A program made the translations under genes and the position numbers. Below the pieces are notes generated by a model, which was given only the letters and a program-made list of their open reading frames with translations, had not been told where the DNA came from and did not search any database. From Nectonema munidae (taxonomy: Eukaryota; Nematomorpha; Nectonematoida; Nectonematidae): a stretch of 64,000 nucleotides of DNA. The DNA lies in the NCBI GenBank assembly GCA_030549495.1, contig JAUIRK010000993.1, positions 310,001 to 374,000 of the forward strand, written 5' to 3'. This document shows, piece after piece, positions 24,174 through 34,890 of the stretch (its first letter is position 1; every line of letters starts with the position of its first letter).

Positions 24174-25428
24174 TTTAATAAAAAATTAATGGCTGTAAAT
24201 TTTTTTGAAGTTTATATATTGGTTATTGGTTGCTAGTTTTTATTGATTTGCTAGGTTTGATTCATTAAAAAAATATATTGAAAGTTTGATGCTCAACTCC
24301 ATTATAAATGTTAAATCCTTATTCATAAAATAACTTTTCAAAAATACTTGTTATATTGGCGGAAAGTTTAATCGGACAATAAAGATAACTTATTTTGATT
24401 AATTTTACATAAGAATGCATCATGATAATTATTTTTGTGTTCTTCAAAAATCTTATACATGGTATACTCTGTAAACAGTGGCGTATTCAGGATATAATTT
24501 TACCCAGGGCTTTCAAAAATTGATATTCAAATTTTCAATATTCAATAAAAAGTTAAAACTTTAGTTTTTAAATTTATTCAATGTTTAAAATTTTAAGACT
24601 CACTTATATCTTTACTGTAATCAAAGTCTATATCAAATAATGCGATTTCTATTATACAAACTAATATAGGAAATCGATACTTCATTATTTTGGGCCATGA
24701 CTCAATTCTCTCCTTTTTAAATACATCGTTGCTTGTGCATCAAAATACTTTAAGAATTTTTAAGGGATTAAAAAAAAAGACGTCTAATTTTCCGGCCACC
24801 TCATTGTATATATAATAATATATAATATTTCTCCTCACTCCCCCCCACCCCCCCATCATGATTATTACCCCTGCTGCTCTATTATTTAATATGGAGCATC
24901 TAAAATTAGTTTACTCCCCCCCCCCCCTTCTCCTGGTAGGAGACGTCATATATGTATATCCCTAAAGACATTTTGCATGTGTCTTATTTCAGTTGTCTAA
25001 TAAACTATCATTATGTCTCCTCACTCAATATTTGTAAAGCTTCACTCTCTCCATATCTTTGCATGGCTCCAACCATATGTCTGGTTTTTCAAAAAAATTA
25101 ATTTTCTTTGCAGAAGTATACAACAAGCATTTATTTTTTTTGTGAAAGCACCGTCAACTTTTTTTGCTTTGATCCACATTTTTGCCGCTTCTTTTTATCC
25201 AACTTGTTTTGTCCAGCCAAAAGGCAGAAATACTGAATATAAAAGTGTTTTACTCAACACAATTAAAGTAATCAATAAAGTGCTATCGTCATTTGACGTT
25301 TGTGAAGAATTGCTAATTTTCTACTGATTAACCTGGGTTAACACTACGACTAGAATATATTTGCCACCGAAAAATACTAAAAAGTACTACTCACAAGATT
25401 GCTTTCTGGATATTATTCCTCTAGAGCA
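24174..25428. other. Non-coding stretch, no gene seen
   Basis: Holds one isolated MITE-like terminus at about 24478 (CAGTGGCGTATTCAGG), C-rich runs at 24840-24860 and 24917-24928, and an open frame at 25013-25327 with no recognisable domain. No gene supported. Confidence 0.4.
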
Positions 25429-25436
25429 GGGATCGG

Positions 25437-25732
25437 CAAACTTTTTTGCCCATCGACCCCTTCATAGAACATTTGTCTTCACATCGACCCCCACCCCACA
25501 TAGAGATGTTTAATAAAAACATTAATCAATGTACAACAATTAAGAGAAAAAATACAAACGAAAAATGTTTCATATATCCTAAACTATACAATGTCCTAAG
25601 CTATGTTTTAAAAGAAAAGAGAGATTTATTACTACTATAAAGCACAATTTGGAAAGTTTATATATCTTATCGCCCCCTAAAGATCTGTTATCGACCCCCA
25701 GGGGTCGATATCGATCACTTTACAGACCCCTG
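25437..25732. mobile_element. hAT MITE with perfect 8 bp TSD CTCTAGAG
   Basis: The 296 bp element begins CAGGGATCGGCAAAC and ends CTTTACAGACCCCTG (CAGGGGTCTGTAAAG in reverse). Both sides carry the same 8 bp target duplication CTCTAGAG (25429-25436 and 25733-25740), which is the classical hAT preferred target. Subterminal TCGACCCC/GGGGTCGA blocks form further inverted pairs. The clean TSD points to a fairly recent insertion. A related partial copy is at 31835-32022. Confidence 0.9.
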
Positions 25733-25740
25733 CTCTAGAG

Positions 25741-26927
25741 TCTAGATTTTGTTTAAAAAATCACTGATCAGAGTGTAGTAGTTAAAAGTCAGGGGTCTCA
25801 AACAAACGCTAATACGGTCATCAAGATTATTTCATCCCTGTCATCGTATAATATTATTCATTGAATAATGACGTTTGAAGTTAATATATTAGCCTCAAAA
25901 TATAGATTTTTTTGTTTAAATATTGAAATATTTTTTGAATAAAAAATTCGTTTCTGGAATTTAATGAAATGAAGAGAAATTTATGCCAAGTCTTCCCACT
26001 TTTTCTGCCAACCTTGGTAATATTCTTGAAAAACTTCAAGGATATGCATAAGTAATAGAAATGATATAGCATGTATACCTCTTAAAAATGTTTTTAATAG
26101 TAGATGTAAAACTATTTTATTTAATACCTTGTAATTATAGCTCAGGCACAATTAGGCCTCTCGACAATTTGTCATTGAGATAATTTGGGCTTTGGACAAT
26201 TCGGCCTCAACCCATCAATATATTCAGAGGGTGAATTGTCCAGAGGCCCAATTAACACGTTTTTGCAATAAATATCCAAATTTTTAGTGCAAAAATATTT
26301 TTTTCTGTATTTCATATATACACTTTTTCATAAATGAACAAGAACATTACCAAATCAAAAAATTGCTCAAGATTAATTGATACTAACTTTTCGATCAACA
26401 AAAATCTGAAAGATGATAAATGCTACAATGTTGTGAAACTTAGGATTTCATAAAATTCTTTAATTTCAGAGAATTGGAATTTCGTGTAATTACTGAAAGA
26501 ACACTATAGTTATTTTAAAATCCTTACTAATCACATAAAATCTCCCTATGATTTCATAAATTTTCTTGTTTTAGGGGTTTAATGAAATTCTTGGTTTTAC
26601 ACTTTTACTGTAACATATATAGCTTCTATCATTAGGCCCTAAAACGAAATCAGTTTTACACTTGTCAATAACTAACTCTCTTTGACTAGTTATTAGAGCA
26701 TAATTCTCAAATTATTTTTTTTCTTCTGGAGACAATCTTAAAGATTAAATGAAGAAAATCAGAGCATGATTTATTTTCATTCATAGAAGTTGTTTCGATC
26801 TGCCTGCGGCATAGTCAATTTTTCACAATCCAGTCTATGAAGTTGTGAATTAAGAGCTCAAATTTATCAAAGTGGTAAAGAGTAGAGATAAAGGAGCTTC
26901 GTCTCCTTAATAAAATACTGGCTTCTA
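25741..26927. other. Non-coding stretch, no gene seen
   Basis: AT-rich. The segment 26140-26250 contains related inverted words (AATTAGGCCTCTCGACAATT and GAATTGTCCAGAGGCCCAAT), a possible tiny foldback repeat. No gene supported. Confidence 0.4.
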
Positions 26928-26935
26928 CTTCTCTC

Positions 26936-27421
26936 CAGGGCCGTATCATAGGGGAGGGCAGTGGGGGAGGGGAGGGGGGGGGGGGGAATTGTCCCAGGGC
27001 GCCACACCTACGGGGCGCCATTTCATTGCCTAGTCAACAACCTTATGGAATGGGGCTTGGTGATGTAAAAAATTCCCCTTCCAAGGTTTCCACCAAGACA
27101 ACTGAGAAAACTTCAAGAAAAGTAATGTAGCTGGGATAAACTCCCAGATTCTATGTTGCCCTAGCAATATTTTTGACGAAGTCATCGATAATTTTGCTGC
27201 TGCTAAAACAGGAAAAATGAACATCTAATGGAGACTGTCTTCGATTCAGTCAGTATATACATCTGAATTATGTGGCTTAATAAAAATGTGAGCATTTTTT
27301 TTCTAAATCACTTTTTAAACCAGAATGGGGTGGGGATGAGTGAAAAAAGAAAGAGCAAGGGGTGAGGGGCTACATTCAGGACCTTTGCCCTGGGGCGCCA
27401 CGATCTCTTGATACGGCCCTG
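26936..27421. mobile_element. hAT-type element with perfect 8 bp TSD CTTCTCTC
   Basis: Starts CAGGGCCGTATCATAGGG and ends with the inverse of CAGGGCCGTATCAAGAG. Identical flanks CTTCTCTC (26928-26935 and 27422-27429) are the target duplication. Subterminal GGGGCGCCA/TGGGGCGCC blocks are shared. At 486 bp it is a deletion derivative; the interior (27020-27290) reads like scraps of transposase but no frame is open. A G-rich run at about 26970-26987 lies near the left end. Confidence 0.9.
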
Positions 27422-29309
27422 CTTCTCTCTTCTCGAGGATCCAAGGTCAAAAGTTTCTAATAGGGAAACATCTGAAAATGAGTTAGTCAAAATAGGGAAA
27501 AAGACTTGCAGCGTGTTATGAAAAGTGTATTCTTTTCAAATTTCAATAACACTGACTGATTTAACAAATATGCACTGTGTTAGCTAGTTCGTTAGTATCG
27601 ACTTTATTATTATTTATTGATTGATTAGACATTTATTTTGAATATTATTACTTCTATAAACTTTTTATGCCGTTTTTTTCTGCGTTTGTTTTGTGTTTTC
27701 AATTTTGATGGCAATTAAAAAGGTGTTGCTTTTAATACTGAAATACACCAAAATATACTAAATTACACATCTGGGAAAAATCAAAACAGTTAACATTTTA
27801 AAAAGTTAAAATGATTAAAAATAGTGTGTTAAAATGGAATTTTTAAAAGAAAAGGTGAAAATGATTTTCCAAGTGAACAGCAATTAAAAATGTGATTTTT
27901 AAAAGAATTGATGAAAGAAGAATTATTAATTTGCTCATCTGTTTCTTCATTTGGAGTTGATGTTTCATGTGAATCTATAATAATGCTTGTAAAATATAAT
28001 CATAAAGAAGTACAGAGGGAAGAAGCGGACTGACTATCTTGATTGATGAGTATAAGAGAAAAAGGAAGCAGAGCTATCATAAACAATTAATTAATTAATC
28101 AATCAATCAATCAATCATCAATGCTGAAAATAAGCGACTACGAGAAAGTCATACCTATCGTCATATTTCTACCGTTTATTTAGCTTAGTGTACTTAAGTG
28201 TATATTAGGTATATTTTGTTTTATATTTCGGTGTTTTTGAGATATATATTTCGGTATTAAGAGCAACCGAAAGAAAAGTAACAAAACTTTGAATCTTAGT
28301 AGAATAAATTTATCGGCTCACATACAAAGTTGATAGAAACATTTTGAACGAAAGTAACATTTTCAAAGAAAGACGATTCATATATATAGTTGACTGGTAA
28401 AATGCCGCACAACAACGTTGTATATGGTACAGACGATGCCTGCTATTGGTTCTGTCTTTTCTTTGTTTTCCGTGGTCTTTGATAAGATATTGATAAGAAA
28501 AGGGGTATAAATATTTTTAATTATCTATTTTGACAAGAAAATTCCAGCCTAATATTCAAGAGAAGATTTGTATATAGTTGTTTTTATATGTTAATATTTA
28601 TATGTATAATATATATAAATATATATATTCTTTCTTCATCTCTCAATTTTGTCATTAAAATTCATTAAATTCTATACATTGAACATCGCAATGCTTAGTA
28701 GCATGGATGAGATGTTGATGATCGTCCTGTTGATTGAGAAGAAGGCCAGAAAGAAGAGATCAATACATCTTGAGGCTAATTTTTATAGAATTGACAATTT
28801 TGTCAACTCAAATGATTCTGGTGTCTTCATATTAAAGATGAGAATTTTTTCAAGTCATTCTTTTCCTCTTTCAACTTTTGCTTTTTTCGTCGTCAACATT
28901 TTGCCACCCTTTTAAGATTCATAAAATTTATACATGGTGGTAAAAGATGTGAAACATTTAAAACATCTTATATGATTTGTATAGAATAGAATATAGATGG
29001 ATATGTCTTTTTCACATTTATTCTTGTGTATAATATTTAAACTCATTGTGTAGAACACAAATTTGCGTACATCTAAAGCTTCTATATCGAGATTTACGGA
29101 CTTTCGTTTCTTGAGATTTCTAGGCCTTTTAAGCAACTTCTTGATCCTCGTGAAAATCCACGTGATACGTCTAAAGTGATTCTTTTATCTTTATATTTTT
29201 ATTCCATCAAAAGTAGACAAACATATGCAAACTTTTTAATATGATTGAAACTAATATACTATCAGAATCGTTTCAGCTATTACAAAATACTTTGTTATCC
29301 ATTATTAAT

Positions 29310-29425
29310 GTACCGATTAGAACGGCATTTGGTGGCAGCATCGCCTTAATCGGTTTTTTAGTTTGATCCGTATCGGGATCGCAAATTTTTTATTGTTGAC
29401 GGATTTTATCAGCCGAACCAATAAA
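29310..29425. repeat. Dispersed repeat, copy 2
   Basis: Shares several blocks, including ATTTTATCAGCCGAACCAAT, with 20710-20818 in the same orientation. Confidence 0.6.
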
Positions 29426-30524
29426 AAAAGTAAAGTCTACATATAATGGCATTTTAATGAAAGTTCCTCTTTTTCTCACCATTTGATGTAAAATATATAC
29501 TATATTCATATGTGGAGTTAGGGCTCTTTTACCAATAAAATCAACGGATATTACTTCATTTTTAACGTCTCTTCTCAACTTTTGAATATGTATATATATT
29601 TATACTTTATAACATAATATGTCAATTTTGCTTACATTCCACTCAGATTTAGTTGAAGGTTAGTCGTGGTGGACGATTTTAATCTCCTAGAAGAAACAAA
29701 TTAGAAGAAACCAGAGGAGAAAAGCTCATGCTTTACATTAAAATTTACCTCTAATTTTACACATTGAAGTTTACTATTTCTTAATAAATGTTAGAATTAA
29801 ATAGAGACTTTTATCATGATGTTCAAAATTAATTAAAAAATTTTTATAGCACTTAAAAAATTTCTTAGTATCGGTAAATTTAAAATGTGATCGGTATCAG
29901 AATCGCCATCTATTGAAAAATTCAGATAGATACAACTCTATCAACCATAAAACCATAAATAAAATAAAATAAATTAATCATAAAAAATAAGAAAATTTTG
30001 ATGCGTATACAGTGTTCCTCCGCAATAACGCCACCCCGATTTATCGCCATTAACTTACTCAGATTTGGGTTTCTCACTTGTTAATTTCCTCGATTTTGCA
30101 CCCCTTGCTGTCCACCATCCGCCAACTTAATCTTCAGTACAAACATATAATTATTATCATAATTTTCCCTCATTTTTCCGCAATTGTCATTTAAATATTT
30201 TGTTTCTAATTTTTTCTTTAATTTAATGTTAAAAATGTACATATAATAGTAATTTTAAAAAGAAATAATATTTCCTTTTATTTTTAACAAACTAAAAAAT
30301 TTTGAAATAAAATATTACAATTTTTTCGCTCATTACATCATATTAGCTGACGCTATTAGGTATACTAAAAAATCTTGAGATTCTGTGAAATCTTCAGATA
30401 TTGTAAATTGCTAGCAACAAACTGAACTTACTACTAAAGTAGACAATCCGTCTCACAAGATGAAGAAAAAGACGTTTTATCTCTAACTGAGCTACTGCTA
30501 GACATCTATTTTAGACATTGATTC

Positions 30525-30708
30525 TTGAAATGCCGTCTTCTGAAGAATTTATCACAGCGTACAAAACCCAAAATACTTTTGGAGAACTTACTGGCAAAGA
30601 ATTGATTGAATGTTTAAGACCTGCACTCAACGATTCAGATAAGGATGATTTAATACTAGAAATCCAAAGGCCGAGAGCCATGAGAAATATAAAAGTCGTT
30701 TTAAATGT
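30525..30708 (+). CDS. Exon-like ORF of unknown identity
   Basis: From the ATG at 30530 the frame reads MPSSEEFITAYKTQNTFGEL, TGKELIECLRPALNDSDKDD and LILEIQRPRAMRNIKVVLN, with balanced amino-acid use. It is followed by AAT|GTATGT, a reasonable splice donor. Just upstream (30448-30518), in another frame, is a second coding-like piece, QSVSQDEEKDVLSLTELLLD. I do not recognise either. They could be a decayed gene copy, a transposon remnant or an exon of an unknown gene. Confidence 0.3.
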
Positions 30709-31298
30709 ATGTATGTAGTAATGAAGGATATTTATAATTATTAGTAAATTTAGATAAAAGAATTAATGTTATTGCTACTTCAAACTTGAAACAAAAAAAT
30801 ATTTTAGATTTGCTTGCAGATTTTTACTTCTATAGATAATGTAACTTGAAGTAAACTTAAGCACTGTCTTTTTTTAAACTAGAAAATTAACTCCAACATT
30901 TTACCACCATTCTCAATACAACGCGAATTTTTGTTGGTCCCAGAGATAGAACGAGGGCGCACTTATATTCAAATTTTTATCTCAAAAAAATATAAATTTC
31001 AAAAAAACGAATCATCAAATGCTTTAACTTTTTTGAGAAGTTATTTTTTAATTATAAATACTAATTTTGCTCTTAATTTATCCATATTGGTGTTTATAGC
31101 TTTAGTTCAAGATTTTCTCGAGTAAAATCTTGATATTTATATTTAATACAATTTCTAATTTTTCGAAGAATAAGAAAATCTACACAAAAATCTACATTTA
31201 GCAATTCATGGAACACTTCGATCTATTAAACATATCTTCTTTATTTGTGTTTTATCACCTTACAAGGAGGCGATTTATTTACCAAAACCTTCATTTAA

Positions 31299-31416
31299 AA
31301 AAGGTAACTTGCAGTGTTTTCACCGAGAAGGCAAAATGCATCTCTTATGTCGAACGAGCAAATACAGCCTGATGCTTGATCAAACTCAAAACCTAACCAA
31401 GCTTACTCAAACCCAT
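31299..31416 (-). repeat. tRNA-derived SINE, copy 3 (diverged)
   Basis: Matches the SINE at 13403-13550 in the tail (GTGTTTTCACCGAGAAGGCA) and in the order of the later blocks (CTTGATCAAACTCAAAACC where copy 2 has the B box). The B box is degraded. Old copy. Confidence 0.55.
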
Positions 31417-31834
31417 TTTACTCTTTAGATAAAGATCTATCTACGATATTTAGTAGTAAATGACAGCATCAACTAAGTTTACTTTAATGTTTGTCCACAA
31501 AGACATGCCACTTAAATCAAATGAAGTTATTGATTGTTTTGCAAAGCTTTGGTGAAGAAAGGAATCCACTTTTCTTAAGTTTAATCATTTTTGTTTTGAA
31601 TATTTTTTAACAAGTTTATTAACGTAAAATTTTCTTTTTTTGTCGGTAAAACTAACGGTATTTATATAATTTCTTTTTCACTAGCAAAAATATATTTCAA
31701 GAAAATTTTTATTTATTATGAAACTAATAAAAACTTCATCTCTCCAAAAATTTCTCAGAAAACGGCATTGCTGCTTTTCTTCACATATTCTCTTTTTTCA
31801 TCGATTTTGTAAGATTATTCCTTAAATACAAGCC

Positions 31835-32022
31835 AAAAATGTTTCATATATCCTATACAATACAATGTCCTAAGCTATGTTTTAAAAGAAAAAGGAGATT
31901 TATTACTACTATGAAGTAAAAAAAGCATATCACAATTTGGTAAGTTTGTCTATCTTATCCAACCCTAAAGATCTGTTATCGATCCCCATGAGTCGATATC
32001 GACTACTTTTCCGACCCCTGTG
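31835..32022. mobile_element. Partial copy of the 25437-25732 hAT MITE
   Basis: From AAAAATGTTTCATATATCCT to CCGACCCCTG it follows 25560-25732 closely, including TAAAGATCTGTTATCGA, with small insertions and substitutions. The left half is missing. Ends in GACCCCTG like the parent. Confidence 0.85.
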
Positions 32023-32749
32023 CTAGAATATAAAGGAAGTGATACAAGTTATTAAAATGAAAAATCAAAATTGATGGAAATTATTGATGGATGCTTCTTT
32101 ATAGATGGGACGTTGAAAATTAAATCCAGCCAATTAACCAAATTCACAAGCGCTGGGCGGACAAAAATATTCGCACACACTCATGACCAGCGATGCCCTA
32201 AGAATTTCGTATTTTTAAACTTTTTTTTCCTTTCCTTAAATTCGTATCGGAGTAAAAAAATACGATATTTAAAAAATGTTTCGAAAAAAAATCGAAATTT
32301 AATAACGCAATCAAACATGATTGAAATTATTTGTTTGATGTCTTTTTTCGATGCTAATAAATGCCTCCAATATTTGCTTACACTTTTTGTTAATAAAACT
32401 TAGTACAAATAATCTCATTTACTATTCTAGCTTGGTAACATTTCATTGCTAAAAATTTTAAAATTTAATTTTAGGCAACAATGCATTTCAGTACAGAGTG
32501 ATCAATCCACCTAACCAATTCATTTGATATAAATCAGGCGTGTTGACAATTAGTGATGTGAGAGGCTGAAAAATTCCTTTAACTCCTAATCAACATTGAA
32601 TAGGATAGTGGGGTTGTCGAATAAATGAGGTCTGACTGTATTACCAATGAGTCTTTTAATAAAACCCTTTTCATATGGTCTTTAGAAGACAAAGACATTT
32701 TTAACCTTCGAACACCAAATATAGAATTGGTTCAACCAAAAATTCTGTT
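32023..32749. other. Non-coding stretch, pogo-like end at its right side
   Basis: No gene supported. At about 32596-32632 the text TGTCGAATAAATGAGGTCTG followed by ACTG/TA resembles an inverted pogo-type terminus; the partner end was not found. Confidence 0.35.
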
Positions 32750-34890
32750 CCCTAAAGAACAAAAGAAATCATTTTTAGAGTCATGGTTAAAACCTTCATT
32801 TGGTTAGAGTATGGCATATCTAACGATAGAAAGGACAACTGTAACAATAGATTTCAATAACTGGTAAATGGCAATAAGGAGAGATAAAGGCTTAATTACA
32901 TCCAATATCTATATATGATCTATCATATATGAATGATGTTGGTCCCTTGTTGAGCTTAAGGAGTGTTCACAAACTTTGCAAAAATTTTTGGTATCGCGGT
33001 CTTTCTATAATTTTTTAATAGCTCGAGGTCTCATTTAAAAAAAATCAACGTATATAAACTACTGTACTAAAAAAATTGATTCAAATGTTAATTCAAAATT
33101 TGTTTCAATAATCCAATCAACTTCAACGGTATGGATGCATTTGTTTTGTCTAAACAGGTTTGTTCAAGTTTGGCTCCATTTTGGCAAACGCGACTCTCAT
33201 ATCATTACTCACTTCCAATATGTTTCGGAATTTGGTTTCAATGGGAAATAGCATGGAAAACACTTGCTCAACCTCATATGTAGTTTACAAATCTAATCAT
33301 AACTTTAACAGCCATCGTTGCAACATAACCATATGACTGTCCCGTTTCATTCGAAAAATCGCTGAGACATTTCACAAAAACATGTTTCTAGATTATAAAC
33401 GGATTTTTGATAAATTGATACTATTTTTCAAATGTTTGTAGATTAGAAAAATAAAGAGGAATTTCTTGGCTAAGATATGCTAATTTTCATCAACAAATAT
33501 GTTCGAAAATCTAATCAAATTTTTCTTGTCTAACAATCCCATAATTCCAGCTTCATTTCAAAAGCTTTCAATTTTTTATGACAACGGAGTACTGTGATCC
33601 TGTTTTCTTTGCAGTGCAAGGTTTAGGAATTCATAGATCCAAATATGTTCACTAAAAATGATAGGAATATACGAAAACGAATATCGGAAAATTTTACGTG
33701 CATCTCTGGTTTGTTTCGCGGAAATTGCTCGACTTCTTTCAATAGTATCGCTTTGAAACTTTTCCTTTGGAAAGCCACACTCTAAAAATAAACAAGAGTT
33801 GAACACATTTGCTTTAATTAGATACACTGTTTTAATGACTTCATTGCTAACATTTTTAACCAATCAGTTTGGCAATGAATAGCGCACTAGATACCAATTT
33901 CATCTCGAGATTTCTGCTTAATCAGTGTCTAAAAACTTGAACAACAAGAAATTGCCAGATCACGGTACACACTCCAAGTCTGACTTCATAACATGTGTTG
34001 TAAAAAATTGTTCACCTTGTCAAATATTTCTCTTGGATTGGTTCTAATGCTAAGAGTTTTGTAAAACAAAAAATTGTCTACCAGGTGCTTGTCATATACA
34101 TATTGTACATAAACGCAAAGCTAAGGTAAGTTTGCAGCTTCCATCATTTCATCAAGGTGAATTGCAAAAAAAGTTGAAAATCGAATTTCGAATCAATAAA
34201 ACCACGTTTGACATGTCATCAGACATCTCTCCTATTAGCCTTCTAACTGTATCGTTTGACAGAAAGATATGCTCAACTTTACAAGTTCAGAACTTCTTAG
34301 TACATGCAATATGATATCTTTGCAGCAAGGTAATATCAACTGTCCTCCTATGTTGTGGGACTTTTTCACAACAGATATTTTTTGAACCTTTCCAAACCAT
34401 TCTTGCAAAAACACTCCTATGCTACCAAATCTGGATTTGTGCAATCGTTCAGCTTGGTGGTTTAGTCAGTAGTTTTGTTTACTGAACTCAAGGGCTTCAT
34501 TTCCAGTGCAATCTTGCAGTAAAACCAAATTTCAAGTATGAGTCGTATTCATTTTTAAGCCAGTATACATCTATAAAATTAGGCATGATAAGCAATAAAA
34601 GAATTAAAATTCAAAGACTAAATTATTTATTCCTTTATAAATGCGACTTATTGCCAAAATCGCTAATGACCCAATATGTATGCAATATGTTGCGCAAAAC
34701 GATTCCCTCAATGACCACTCGTTTGAAGGTAGTGATGCAATCAGAATGACAAACAAGGTAATTTGACTTGATAAAATTAGTGGAGTTATGGTGAGATTCT
34801 AGCTCTCTATTGTGATTGGATATAATATCGGGTAATAATGGAGGTGTATTCATTGGACAAAAAAATTTTTATAAAAAATTTTGAAAATTA
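32750..34890 (-). mobile_element. Decayed hAT transposon, ZBED5/Buster-like (copy B)
   Basis: Longer sister of 8917-10115. On the minus strand, in order from right to left, broken frames give KKSHNIGGQLILPCCKDIIL (compare KKPHTIAEELVKPCALEMIE in the intact relative at 42313), NEVIKTVYLIKANVFNSCLF before the region of the third acidic residue, and FPIETKFRNILEVSNDMRVA then FAKMEPNLNKPV at the dimerisation end (about 33270-33150). This order identifies a ZBED5/Buster-type hAT transposase. Many stops and frame changes; terminal repeats not recognised. Confidence 0.75.

Larger units (their letters stand above)
27430..31298. other. Non-coding stretch, no confirmed gene
   Basis: Contains ATCA/ATTA tandem low complexity at 28090-28120, a dispersed repeat at 29310-29425, a possible pogo-type terminus at 30010-30050 (CAGTGTTCCTCCGCAATAAC), and the exon-like segment 30525-30708 described separately. 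Confidence 0.4.

Noticed and set aside
25013-25327. 104-codon plus-strand frame
   Set aside because: No domain, no signal, no splice context; hydrophobic AT-rich composition typical of chance frames.
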